This document shows, piece after piece, positions 47,341-60,000 of a DNA stretch of 64,000 bases. Under the pieces are notes generated by a model, which worked only from the letters and a program-made list of their open reading frames with translations, made no database searches and was not told the DNA's origin. Origin of the DNA: Aphelocoma coerulescens. Its lineage: Eukaryota > Chordata > Aves > Passeriformes > Corvidae. The translations under genes were made by a program, and so were the position numbers. Location of the stretch: contig NC_091018.1 of the NCBI RefSeq assembly GCF_041296385.1, positions 3,107,501 through 3,171,500 on the forward strand. The letters are read 5' to 3'. How positions within the stretch are numbered: the first letter of the stretch is position 1; every line of letters begins with the position of its first letter.

Positions 47341-50225
47341 GCTGATGGTGTTTTCTGTGAGAGGTAATGAACTGTGCACGCTAGAATTAATCTTTTTGGT
47401 TTTGTCTGAATTTGACTCCAAAGCCACTTGGAGCAAGACATCAGCTGACAGCAGTGTTGGGGCCTTTGTCATTGGGACAGGCTCTTTGTCACTCTCTGTC
47501 CTCAAGGCACAATATTTTTTCTCTCCAGCTTTTGTGTAAGTCTCAGTGAATTCTCAAACATGCTACAATGCTTATTTATGTTAGTAAGCAATTAGTTTTC
47601 CACTGTCTTAAGAAAGTTACTGCAGCAAACAGCAGAGAGCATATCCATTATAACTGAGTTTTCACATCTAGGAACTTTTTTCTGATCTAATGAGAAACCC
47701 TGTTTAGTCCCAGTTGTTCAGATTTTCATCTTTCCAGCACTGAAATTTCTCTTTTGAAGCTTGACATTGATAACCAGGACTCATGGGTATTGCTCCTTTG
47801 TTATAGCCTTGTTTACTGTCTGTCTCAATGCTGCACAAGTTATACTTGCAAATAAAATAAATCCATGCAGGAGCAAAGGCCATTACTGGTTTTGATAATC
47901 CTCCTGAATAAGAGCAGATTGCTTGGGAGTGGGCAACAGAGACTGAGGTTAACAATTCAAGGTCATTCTCTGGGCTAGCACAATTTCATGCTGTGAACCC
48001 ACATTTATTTTGCAGCGTGAGGTGGAGTACATGCTCTAGTCAAGCAAGAATTCTGTATATGTTTAATTATGTATATATGTATATCTTAGAGGCTAATTGA
48101 GAAGACATCTCTGGAGGTTATTTAACACCCTGCTCAAAGCAAGGCTAACTGCTGAGTTAGTTCAGGTCAATGATTTTGATTTTAGGTTTTTATTCTTCTA
48201 AAAGTTTGGTTTAGAAGGTGTGAATGAAATGGACTGAACAAAAGGATCAGAGGAGTAGTGTAAAATTAGGGGGAAAAAAAAAAAGATGTGGGGAGCCAGA
48301 GGAAGGTTGTCTATGCAAAAATTGGAAGGAAAAATGAAAAGAGAGGGGAAAGAAGGAAATCAGCAAAGTGGGAATAATGGCTGTTGTGGGCAAGGCAGAC
48401 TCAGCCTGCAGAAAATGATGCTATTTATTGCCCATTAAAAATGGAAGGTGAGAAGGAAAGACAAAATGTGCATCCCCTTCCCCCTGGACACAGCTGTGCC
48501 CTGAGCAGGACCAGCCAGAAAGGGCCGTGTCCAGCACCAGGCAGGAGGAACAAGGATTGTGTTGCCTGCTCGGTGTGGAGACGAGTGTGGAGATTTGTTC
48601 CTACTCTCTCTGGTAGTTCTTGAAAGATGAAGTAGTTGATCAGAGTTGCAGCTTCACCAAAACTTGTGCCTTCAGAGGGAAAGAGGGAGCGATTCAGTGC
48701 TGAATGGGATTTTTGCTTTTAATTTTCTCCCTCTTATGAAAAATCCCCAAATATATGTATTAGAAAGTATATCCTCCTCACCTCTTTCCTTCCCAAATTA
48801 ATCCATTCCTTAGAAAGAGATGTCACGGCCCAATGGCCATTTATTCATTTGGAAGACACAAGAAACCTGTGAGTTGGATATCCTGCTTCTAAATGTAGTT
48901 AGATAATATTAATAGAGGAAAAAATGCTTTCCAATATTAGGAAAGCATATTCATCATGAGTAGAACAAATATATGGACTAATCTGCTTCAAAGTGTTGCT
49001 GAAAATAGTGCTCCTGAATGGAGAGGGAAGTTGGTGTTTCTCCTTGGAATACTCAATCTGAACACCCAATTAGGGCTTATAGAGGCAATTAAGGCTGTGA
49101 CTGCACTCACAGAGAAGCAGCAGAGTTGTTTAAGCAGGGCACTCCACTTGAATTAATATATTCCAGTTCTTTGCAAGGTTAATTAGAGCCAGTTATGATG
49201 GGGATACTGGAGAAGGACATGTTAGGTTGAAATTGCTGACTAATTCCATGTTTTAAGCTGAGCAGATGTGTGGTGGCAGCCATGGGTTTGTGGATGCTCC
49301 TAATTTTTTGCAATATATGAGCCCTTAGCCCAATGTCTGGTAGATTTTCATTTCTCTTCACATTTTCTAATTAACATTAGTTTCAAATAAAATGTCAGAT
49401 TGTTTTCTAGATATATAGCCATCAGTATAGGACCTTAAAAATTGAGGGGTTTATTTATACCCTACTCCACCTGTTAAAACTTAACAGCTTGCTACGTAAA
49501 ATAATTAAAACCTGAGCTTTCTTCTTTCTCTTTTAAAGAGCTCCTGTCATTTCTAGACCTCTTCTAAAACACCTGTCCTGCCGTTGCTCCCTGCCAGAGC
49601 ATTTAGACAATTTGTGATGTATTTTCCTTGCTATTGGGAAAGCAGGCAAAACCAAATGAACACCTATTGGGCTGTGTGCTGCTTCTGTGTGCCAATTATC
49701 TGAGAATAACATGGTAATTATGTGACAAATGCCCTTGTACCGGTGAGGGAGAGATCTGTTATTCCCCAGTGAAACAGTTGGATGCACCTCAAGGTAATTC
49801 TGCTTCCTTCAGAAAAGATTTGCTTCTTAACAAAAATGAATGTGTTGCTACATGATAACTTATTATTAAATGTGTAATTTATGGTAATTTGAGGTAGCAC
49901 AGACTGACTGCTTTTTGGTCTTTGTTTCTTGAAGGAATGCCAAGCACATGGATTTCCCATCCCAGGGCTTGTGCAAACTTCACCTCGTGTTTAGCAGCAT
50001 CTCAGTAAAATAGGGGAACTAGCCTATGAGCTATAAATGACTGACTGAGGTTCAGATCATGGAGAGAGGGCCTGAGCTATTCTGGGACTGTGTTGTAGGA
50101 AAGGGGGAAAAAGAATAAAAATGAAAAATAAAAGGAGAAAATGATAATATGGACCCAGACCTCTAATGGGAAATTTCTTAATCAAAAATATTAAAACTTT
50201 ATCTCCCACATACCATTCATTAGAC

Positions 50226-50245
50226 TTTTTTTTTTTTTTTTTTTT
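50226..50245. repeat. T20 homopolymer
   Basis: Twenty uninterrupted T residues lie between TTAGAC and GTATTGG. It is a simple repeat. Confidence 0.85.
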
Positions 50246-51591
50246 GTATTGGTTGGGCAGAGTATGTTGAAGGACAGCAGACTCATTAATTGACCTGCAG
50301 CTAGTTTTGCAGTATGCAGGGTATTGTTATCCAGTTGCTGTTTCCTGCAATACAGAAAACAATTTGATTGGGTTAATTCTAAAGCTCAACAGGCTTGACA
50401 ATATTTTTTTAAACACCCAGAGCTTCAACATTCTGAGGTAACTCTGAGAACTGACCCTGACAGACACATCTCCCCACCTACAGATACTGGCACGCACACA
50501 TCCACACCAGAGCTCAAATGTGCCATTCCTCAGTTGGTGCACATTGGTGCTCCTACACAAAGGATGTGTCTCATGTCTGACAGAAATGCTGGCTTAAAAT
50601 AAAAGAAACGTGCATTTATTATTTAATTCATTAGACTTTGTATAAATGGCCTGGTTTTTTACCTGAAAAGCAGGTAATGTGCATATTCTCTCCAGTTGTG
50701 CAAAACTGGCACCGAGTTTGGGAGGGTGGGGGATGATTATCCCTTGTTTGAGGGGTTTTTTCTCTTATTTTTTAATTAGAAGTACTTTCATCTGTCTCCT
50801 TGTGGAATTAATACTATGATTCACTTCAGGAATAGTCACCCTTCAATGGGTTTTACAGTGCCTAAACACATATTTTGGTGAGGAATGCTTTAATTTCTAG
50901 TGGACTGTAACTGTATGTGGCCAGCTGTTACACTACCAAAATCATGCAGGACAGATGTTTGTCAAAATGACTGGGATTAGAATAGATACACTGCAACCTT
51001 CTTATTTTGCCAGTAGAATTAGGCTGCAGAGAAAGAACTTACTCTGATTGAATATTTTCCAAGTAGACCTTTGCACATCAGAAGCAATAGCAGTGGTCAG
51101 CAACACTGTCTGATAATCTTTAGTGCCTTAGCAAGGATTAATGCTGCTCTAGCCAAAGAGAAAAAAAAGTCACAATAACAGGGACATGTGCTTACATGAC
51201 CCAAGTGCAGATTTTCTGGAAGTTGTGCTATATTTGTTTGGATTCCTTCTGCTCTGTGTGCAAAACGTGTTTATTCCCCAAATATGACTGTATTTTAAAA
51301 ACTGATTGTCAGTACCATAACTGCAATGAGAGAACACTAAATTACTGCCTGGAAAATGTCCTCAGTAATGTTTTGTTCCCTTAAAAGTTGTGCTTTTTGT
51401 GCTGTAAATGTGCCACGATCATTTTCTCCCATTTCAGCTGTTAAACCATCACAAATCATGTCAGGTATAAGCTTGGTTCCATCCACTGCAGTTTTTGTAG
51501 TAACAAATTCTTTCCTGGTCTAGCAGCAGCTCAGCTCCTTGTATCACTGTGCAGTCAGCACTTGCCCTGAGCAGCATCATTGCAGCCACAC

Positions 51592-51617
51592 ATAAATAAA
51601 TAAACAAATAAACAAAT
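51592..51617 (+). repeat. (AAAT/AAAC)n microsatellite
   Basis: The tract reads ATAAATAAATAAACAAATAA and continues in the same pattern. It is a simple tetranucleotide repeat. Confidence 0.8.
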
Positions 51618-53007
51618 CCATGCTGCAAAGTGGCTTTTTCCTTACATTTTCCTTATTTTTCTCCCATGGGGATGAACATGTGTGTTGGAAAGAGGTACCC
51701 TGTGTTCAAGTGATATGCAAGACAAAGTCTTTGAAGAATCAAAACCCCACCGAAATTGAATTTTTACAGTCTTGCCTTTTATGTAAAAACCATTCAACGT
51801 TGTCTCTAGCAGTCTTCTCTAGAGTTTGAATAGGAATCTATAAAACTTTAAATACCCAGGCAATCTAATAGAAAATTCTATATCTGCTGTAAAAATTTTA
51901 GACTGTTTTTACATTAGAAATTACGGTTGGCAAATTGAATTTTATAGATATCTTCCATAAGAATGCATTTCAGATCAAAATGAAATAAAAGGCACTGCTC
52001 TTGGATTTCACCAGTGTTGTGGGGTAGTTGTTGCTCTTCTTAAAATAACTACAGCAGTACAGAGTGTCTTGGTCTAGAATTTAATATGGTGAAAAATAAT
52101 TTTGCCAAGGAAATCATTCTAACATAAATTTAGGTAAGAATGTTCAGATATCTGAATTTTTCTTCAGAGGTTCAAGGAAAAATGGAAGTTGTGACAAAAA
52201 TCTTAACCTGCAACAAGCTCTTTCAGGAGAGCAGTGTGCAGTTCTCTACAAGAAGAGAGCTGGTGACTAAATTCCCTCAAATATCATTTTGCTAAAGGTT
52301 TGTAACCTGTACAATTTATCAGGACAACACTGATCCTTGGATTCCTGCCACAGAATTACAGTGTGAAGTTCTCAAATTAAAAGTGTGAAATAAAACACAG
52401 AGTTGGAAAGACATTCTAAATAATTTTACTTTTTGAACTGTGATCTTAGGCTGTCAGATGAAATGGAATGTGCTGGTTTTGTCATTTTCTTCCTCTTAAT
52501 AGAATTGCACCAATAATTGAAAGTGTAGGACTCTGCTCTGAATTTGGGGTTTGAATCTTGAGAGTGTGAAGTGTTATATGGGTGTAGAGGAGTGTAATTT
52601 GATGGCATACAAATGGCTTAGACACCGTGGGTACTTCAGCTCTTAAAATGGTGTCCTCAGAGCTGGATTTTAACACCAATATTACAATTTTAAATCATTG
52701 TTCGACTTCTGTAGACATCATACTGGCTGCTGTGTTTGCCACTATTATTTGCAATAGGAGGACATATTCATTTGGCCAAATTGCTTTTTTTTTGGTTTTG
52801 GGTTTAACTGCAATGGCCAGGGCAGTGACACTGCATTGGATGGGGTCAGGCAGTACCTCAGCCATGGAAGGTGAGAGATCCTTGCAGTAAATTGCAGTAG
52901 GGGTGTCACCAGAGGGAGTGTCCCAGCTGACTTTTTTGCCAGTTGTCTTACTGGAATGTTAACATTTCTCCTTTTTCCTATAATACAGCACTGTAATTTT
53001 TTAAATT

Positions 53008-53023
53008 AAAAAAAAAAAAAAAA
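53008..53023 (+). repeat. A16 homopolymer
   Basis: Sixteen A residues follow TTTAAATT. Simple repeat. Confidence 0.8.
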
Positions 53024-56000
53024 TCAATGATGTTTTCAGTGGCTGGGGGAACTCACAGCTCTTGTTGCAGGGAAATGTAAATGCCTACAGCCTCAGCCTT
53101 GGGCAGTATACCTTTGTTATGCTGCTGCTGTTTGTTGTCTGGGATAAAATCTGGTTGCTTTGAATTAGAGAAGGTTTTCCTTGGAACACAAGACTCTTAA
53201 TAATAGTGAGCATTTGAAGAATGAAGATGTTGCAAGGGCAGTTTTGCCTTTTCATTGAGACAGCATTTTTCAATAAAACAATTTATCAGAATAGTGCTGA
53301 CCAGCTCTTGTTTCAAGCTCTGTTCTGTTTGATTGAGAACAAGCATTTGGAAACATCCCAAGGTTTTTAATCTCTGATTTACTCTCTATTACTTCTGTCT
53401 TGGTTTATTTTTAAGACAGGTTTCAATATGCTTAAAGGCCATCTCTAGTAGGAGGAAATACGTTAAATGGAGAAAAATACTGAAAGATTGAAAATTCTCT
53501 TCAGCCCAGCTCTTACTGTATATGATTTTGAGCAATTTACTTTCTTGTATCTCACAAAAACTACTGATAGAATAATACAGAAGAAACAGCTGTTAAGAGT
53601 TCACAAAAAGAGTAAAAAGAATATATTTTACAAATATCGATCTTAATTTTAAATGAAGCCCTAATTTGTCGTCTTCTGTGCAGAGCTGAATCAGATTAAG
53701 TGTTGCTTTCGGTTCAAACCCAGTAATGAGGTTTTTTTTTTCCATGTGGCAAATTTGTCAGCTGCTCTAAACGCAGGGAAATATCTCAGCAGTGATAAAC
53801 CCCCTGCTTCCTGTAGCATGGAGCAGTTTCCCAGCTGACAGCAGATGCCCCAGTTCCTGCTCTCACACTGCCTTACTCTGTACCTGCCCTTCTCCACGTT
53901 CTCATCCCTGCTCTGACTCCACAAGTCAGTGACAAGGTGCAGCCTAAGAGACAGAAAACACAGCCCAGATCCCACCAGCAGCTGATCTCCGTTCTGCTCC
54001 ACTCCCAGGAAGGCTCTTGTAGGAACTGCATTAATATGGATGGACGTTTTCCATGCTCAGGGCTCTGAAGATGAACACACGTTCCCCAGGGGTAGAGAAA
54101 ACACTAGATAATAGTTATTTATAATAGTACAGTCTTCAGCTTAGTTTTTTCTTTTTATTTTTAGTGGGAGGAGTTAGATATTTAGACCTTTGGGGCCATT
54201 TTTCTGCTGCTGCTAGCCTGCATGTGTCTTGGCTGTTGGGAGATTTCACACACACGACTCTACAATCATCTTCTTTCAGCAGAGAAATCGTTGTTCTGTC
54301 AGAAGTCCTGCCTAGAAATACAAGTCCTGCCTTGAAACTACAAGGATTCATTTTCACACTTTGGTAGTGATTAGTGCTGACTGTTGAGTTTTTTACTGTT
54401 TACTTAACAAGGATTTATTAGCAAAGTGAAATAAAGCAGTGTAAATCTTACAAAGCTGCTTAAAAGTTATGCTGACAAAATTTTATCAATACTGCAATAA
54501 AGCAAAAATCAGACTAAAAATGTATTCCATTCTGGTTCTTCTCAAATATGATTTTCTAAAGACTGCTACTGTGCTACAATAAACTAAGTTTGATTTCCTA
54601 GGATTTCAGCAAATACTTATTATTTACCTTAAAAAAGAAAGAAAGATGAAAATGTGATGGTACACAATAATATTTCAGTGGCAAGTGAGGAATGCCATCA
54701 AATCCTGTGTGAATTGTCTTATTCTGGTCCTCAAAAAACCCCAGACTGGATCAGTGCCACTGCTTTTTCCATTTCTGGTGGTGAATGGTACAAGAACAAT
54801 ATAAATAGAGCAAATAAAAGATCTATTTCCTCATTTGTGTTCTGAATTTTTTGGAATTCCCTTGAATTTCAAAATGAACAGTTATTATGAAGGTTTTAAT
54901 TAAATGGGAAGCAATGAGAAGGTCTTACTTGGATCACAAAGAAGCAGAAGAATAGCACTTTTCCCCTGTTGTTGGAATAATCACTTGTTTTCACAGTTCT
55001 GCTTTTTTTCTGTTGCACTGAATTCACCATATGTTTAGACTAAGCCAGTAACTATTTATTACTGACAGCAGTGCACCAAGATGTTTGACTCCAAAGCAGA
55101 GCTAGACAAAAACAGTTTAGCTTTGTTTTTATAGACAGTGATAATTTATACAGAAATTTAGAATTTATTACATAAAAATAGCATATTAGCATTCCAGCAA
55201 TTGTAAGGAAAATGTTTTATTTCAAAAAAGCATTAAAATGCTTTCAATCTATAAATCTGCTATAAATCATTTTTAATTTCTATTTTGAAATCATTAACTG
55301 AAATTTTTTCTCATAAATTTCTAAGGAAACATTTGGGAAAATGATATCAAAAAATTAGAAGAGGAATACAAATTTCAAATAGGGATATATTTAAATGTCA
55401 ACAAAATCAATGTGTATGAAATGCTTTGGTTTCCATATCTCAACTCTGCCACTGGAAGTATTTTTTTTTCTTGTCTGGAGTATCTACAGGCAAGCGAGGA
55501 ATGGCAATTTCCATGTTTAGCCACCAAAGACAGAAGGTAAAAAAGTGGTGCATGTTGGCAGAGAAAATGACAATTAATTAGACAGATACATAACTTGCAA
55601 AGTGAATTAAAATTAATGAGGCAGATTCTCAAAATTACTATTTTTCAGTGACTGTGCTATGACTTGCTCTTCATCCAGGTGATGACTTCCTTATTTATTC
55701 GATGTGTCCAGCAGGCTAAATTCACCCACAGGGTAAGCAAAATCCTGCAGGGGGCTTTAAACACCAGCCCCTGCCATGTGTTCAAGAGCCTAAGCAAGGT
55801 CTGAAGGAAAATGTTTGCCAGCTTTCCACTGAAATGTGTGACAGATCTGTGAACACAAACTGACCCTGTTTATACCTGCTGACTGTTCCTGGAAACGTGG
55901 GAGAGTGCAAATCATGGCAGGATTTCTCTATGACAGCAAATACACCCTGGGTGGAGGCTAAAAGAATATTAAAAAGGCAGAGCTCAGTTTATAGTGTTAC

Positions 56001-56372
56001 TGTGGGGCTGTTTAGGGGAGCCATGAGAACTTCCAACACCACAGATTTCACATTACCATGTGAAAGCACCAAGCAAGCACGGCATCCTTCAATCTGAGTC
56101 CATTCACGATTCATATGGTGAAAACAGGGATTTCTGGTCTTTTTCCTCTGTTTTTGTTGACATTGGCCCTGCAAAAAACTTTTTGCAGATATACAGAGAT
56201 TTTAACATGCAAGTCTAAAGTAAGTGTGACTATTCTGAGGTGCCTTTAAACTGCAACACAAGATTTTTCTGTTACAGTTTTAGTCACACTGCTAGGAAAA
56301 TATGTGACCCTCATTCTCCCTTATGATGATTATTTCTGGTATTTTTTTAAATCAAAACTGAACTATGAGTCA

Positions 56373-56700
56373 AAGAATCATAAAATGGTTGGAAGTGACC
56401 TTAAAGGTCATCCAGTGCCACCCCCTGTTGTGGGCAGGGACACTTTCCACCGTCCCAGGCTGCTCCAAGCCTCGTCCAGCCTGGTCTTGGACTCTTCCAG
56501 AGATCCAGGGGCAGCCACAGCTTCTCTGGGCACCCTGTGCCAGGGCCTGCCCACCCTCACAGGGAGAATTTCTCCCTGATATTTAATTGAAATCTACTCT
56601 CAGTGTGAAGCCATTCCCCCTTGTCCTGTCATTCCGTGTCCTTGAAAACAGTCTCTCTCCATCTTCCTTGTAGGCTCTCTTCAGGTGCTGGAAGGCCACA
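56373..56700 (-). mobile_element. CR1 retrotransposon 3' fragment
   Basis: The plus strand starts AAAGAATCATAAAATGGTTG and continues GACCTTAAAGGTCATCCAG, GGGCAGGGACACTTTCCACC, CCCAGGCTGCTCCAAGCC, GGGCACCCTGTGCCAGGGCC, ATTCCCCCTTGTCCTGTCAT and CTCTTCAGGTGCTGGAAGG. This is the reverse complement of an avian CR1 tail of about 330 bases, with its 3' end at 56373. It covers the same consensus region as the plus-strand pieces at 10,180 and 37,543 combined. It is truncated and non-coding. Plus-strand open frames over it are artefacts. Confidence 0.94.
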
Positions 56701-56948
56701 ATTCCAGTGTTTGTTGGTTTAAGTTAAAGAATATGCATCATCTCTAAAACAAATATTTGTATTTTCAACCATTCAAGCAGCAAATAAATGCTGAGAAAAT
56801 TTGAATCTATTTCCCAGCTGACACTCAAAGAAGAAAGAGAACTTTTATTGAAATTTAGAAAAGCTGCCTCTGAGTAGTAATTACTGTAATTATGTGACTT
56901 TTTTTGGCATATGTACTATTAGATTTATTTCTTTTATGGCTGTCCAAA

Positions 56949-57095
56949 TCACAGAACCACAGAATCATAGAATGGCTTGGGTTGGAAGGGACCTTAAGGA
57001 TCATCCATGAGCAAGGATGCCATTCACTATCCCAGGTTCCTCAGGACCCCATCCAACCTGGCCTTGAACCCTTCCAGGGATGGGGCAACCGCTTC
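56949..57095 (-). mobile_element. CR1 retrotransposon 3'-terminal fragment
   Basis: The plus strand reads TCACAGAACCACAGAATCAT, AGAATGGCTTGGGTTGGAAG, GGGACCTTAAGGATCATCCA, TCCCAGGTTCCTCAGGACCC and CATCCAACCTGGCCTTGAAC. It is the reverse complement of a CR1 3' end, lying 250 bases from the previous copy in the same orientation. It has its own 3' terminus, so it is a separate insertion. Confidence 0.92.
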
Positions 57096-60000
57096 CCAAA
57101 TTTTCTGAAATGCTCTTAATTAATCAATTTTTTAAATTTTGCATTTCTTCTAGTGCTTGCACTTTGAACGTCTTGTACTTTGAGTGGGAGCTGAATTTCT
57201 TGTGTTTGCTGAAATGGGTGAAATTGCACCGATGCCCATCTCTGTCTGCACATCCCTGCTCTCTTTAACTTCTGCTGTGAAAAGCCTGGGAGCATGTAAT
57301 AGAGTAATTCAGAGAAATGGTTTGGAAAACAGCTTTGTAAACTTTCCTGTGGTCTCAGAGAATGGGTAGAGCTAAAAGTGTGATCTCAGTTCCTTTTCAG
57401 CTCTTTCCCTGAGTTTTTATAGCAGCACTGACCTGTTACACAGTGGTGGAAGAGGGAGATAAAAATCCTTTTGTGTCTTTACCATTGGCAAATTTGGGCA
57501 GGGTCCCTCTCAGCTGTGTGGCTTCCTAGTCTGTTAGTTCATTTTACTGCAGAATTGTTGGAGTTTTGTTTGTTTAACACATTTTATTGGTTACATTGGT
57601 GGATTTTTTTTTTTTTTAAAGCAGTAAATGCTACTTTTTATCGATTAAATTATACACAGTAACTTACAAAACCCTGGCTGTAATTTTGTATATGTCTCTG
57701 CAATTAAAGTGACTTGGAAAGGTTGTCTTCAAACTTGACTTTTTGAATGTAAAGAGACTTAATATAGACTAGTAACGAGCCAAGCATTTATTGGCAAAGT
57801 TTGTCTTAAGCTAATATTGTACTTAGGCTGTATTAGGCCTCTTCCTGTTAGAAGGAGCTGAGACAGCTTGATTTTAAATATTAAAAATAAGATTAAAAAT
57901 TAAATAGCTTTGCATGTTTTCCTTCCTCAGGGAAACAATTTTTGGTCCACAGAAGTTCCAGGTAACTTCTCAGTTCCCTGTAGGTTTTCAGCATCTCTGT
58001 CTCTGTTTTTTCTGCCTCACAGTGGTCCTTAGTCACAGAATCACAAAAGTCAAGGTGTTGGCTCATTAGAAACAGCATTTATCCAGTTAAATCTAAAGAT
58101 ACAGTTCTTAAAAATCCCATTGATACTCCAGAATCTCCATTTTCCCCCCAGTTAATGCTGTTTACCTATGGAAAAAGGGGTTAAAAGTAAAAGATATTAT
58201 TGGCCTGACAAACAGCCTCAGCAAGAAAAGATAAATCCTCATTTAGACATGCAGTGATCCCCAGATTTACAGACAAGAGGAAGCAGGTTAGAGGAGGAAA
58301 GTCAAGCAGCCAAAGTTTGAATAAATGCTGGGGTTTTTTTCTCTGATATATTTTGTCTTCAATACTTTCACTTGTTACTTTCAAAAATTCTGATTTTTTT
58401 TTTCTTTTTCTGCAAACTTGTGAAATTCTCTGGCTTAATTAGCTTTAATTGCTTCGGAGTGTAATCCACTCTGCAATGGGAGGAGAGCCATAGGGAAAGA
58501 GAATTAAAATGGCCTTAACCCCGTATTTGTTGTCCTCAAAGGAAGCCTTTTACTCCTTTTGTTTCTCATTCCAAATACCGTAAAAATCCATGCAATTGTT
58601 TTATTTATTTCTGCCTTTAGAGACAAGAAGAAAGTTACAATAAGTAATTAAAAGGTAAAAAAAGGTAATAAAAAGAAGGTTTCTTTAGTCATATGTGTGC
58701 CATATTATGGTACTGCTTACTCAACAAGATGTTTTAAAAGTTGCATTAATAAATGCAGCTCTGTTTACACTTTCACCAAAGGCTCATGATTTCTCCAGTA
58801 TGAAGGTGAAAAAGCCTGTTTGCCTACTGCTGCATGTACCTGTATTTAAGTCACTTCAGGATTAAAGTGTTAAACTGGTATTATGTGGAATTTAATGTGC
58901 TAACTCATGATAGGTTTAATTTTAATAAAAATAAAAGCAAAACTATAAATTAAAAGTTTTGCATAATAAATGCCAACAATTATTCTTTGCAGCCAAAGTG
59001 GAACTTTTCTTTGCTAATCAGTGGAGATGAAATAATGGGATAATAAAGGCATAGCATTGGGGTGTAAATGAGTGATTAACAAAGAAAAACATAAGAAAAT
59101 ACAGACTTAAAAGGTATTTTTTAAATTGAATTCTGAGTTCGAGTGGAACCATATTTGACAGAGGATGTGGATGAATTTTTGCATTGATTTTAGGAAGAGG
59201 GGGAGTTATGAGCCTAAATGCTTATTCATAATGAATCTTATTTCTGGTTTAGTGACGTTGTCACATCATTCTAGCAAATTAAATTACCTGAGTGCAGAGT
59301 GGGAGTCAGGCAGCAGTGAGTCACACGTGGATTCTCCAGGCTGCACTGGAACAGAACTGGTGTGGAGGAGATTTACACTGGTAAAGCAAGTGTTTGCAGG
59401 GGGCTGCTTCAAAAAGCAGCTTTGCTGTTGTGGCAGCCTTGTAGCTCATGTTTGTGAGCTGTGCTTTATCCAAAAGTGGGTGTTCTTTTGCCTCCTTGCC
59501 CTAAACATTTATGTGCAGCAGTTCATTGTGATTCTTTTAGTTCCTCTTACTCCTCACTATGCATTAAGAGCCCACAGCTCAGATCTTCTTTCTCTCTTTT
59601 GTACAGAATTGTGAGATGCAGCATTCTGGTCAGGACTTGCATCCCCATGAGTATGGAGTTGTTATTGAATAATTATTGATTTCCACATTTTAAGTGACAA
59701 GCCATTGTAATTTCTAATGCTCCGGCACATTTGCAGGTTTATTCTTTAAAGATTCTATTTTGCTTCTCTCATTTAAACCTCCAGAATGTGCCCCTTGGCA
59801 TCCCTGCCAGTGCTGATTACACAGCACACATAACCAAAGCTGAAGGAGGAAGAATTGCTTTGTCCAGTGGTCGAAGTGACCATCGGGATGAGCTGCCCAA
59901 ATTGAGGACAGTCTTTAAATCCATTCTGTGCAGCAGTGAAACTTTTTTCATGTGCAGTATTGATTGTATTCCCATTCTGATGAACAAAACTGTGATTGTG

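Larger units (their letters stand above)
41893..50225. other. Long unique A+T-rich stretch with candidate conserved blocks
   Basis: No gene or transposon is recognised in about 8.3 kb. Simple tracts occur at 42135-42148 (A14), 43707-43718 (T12) and 43777-43862 (T-rich with GGTTGGTTTG). Positions about 45,990-46,360 and 47,030-47,340 are compact, non-repetitive and rich in TAAT/ATTA cores. They are the most enhancer-like parts. Open frames such as minus 43184-43573 (129 codons) and plus 45250-45603 (117 codons) encode no recognisable domain. Confidence 0.5.
50246..56372. other. Unique A+T-rich non-coding stretch
   Basis: No gene is recognised. The stretch contains an AAAT/AAAC microsatellite (51592-51617) and an A16 run (53008-53023). 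Positions 53,740-54,010 are GC-richer, with a 103-codon minus-strand frame that matches nothing I know. A plus-strand frame at 52627-52890 is followed closely by a donor-like GGAAG|GTGAGA at 52870/52871 but has no convincing acceptor, so I do not call an exon. Confidence 0.5.

Noticed and set aside
52627..52870. Exon candidate ending at GGAAG|GTGAGA
   Set aside because: The donor is good, but upstream AG sites lack a pyrimidine tract and the peptide is not recognisable.
58031..58062. Possible CR1 tail (AGTCACAGAATCACAAAAG)
   Set aside because: Only about 20 bases resemble the CR1 terminus and the following GGAAGGGACC block is absent, so chance is likely.
59165..59614. 149-codon plus-strand frame
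   Set aside because: There is no recognisable domain, no convincing start context and no splice-like borders. The composition looks random.
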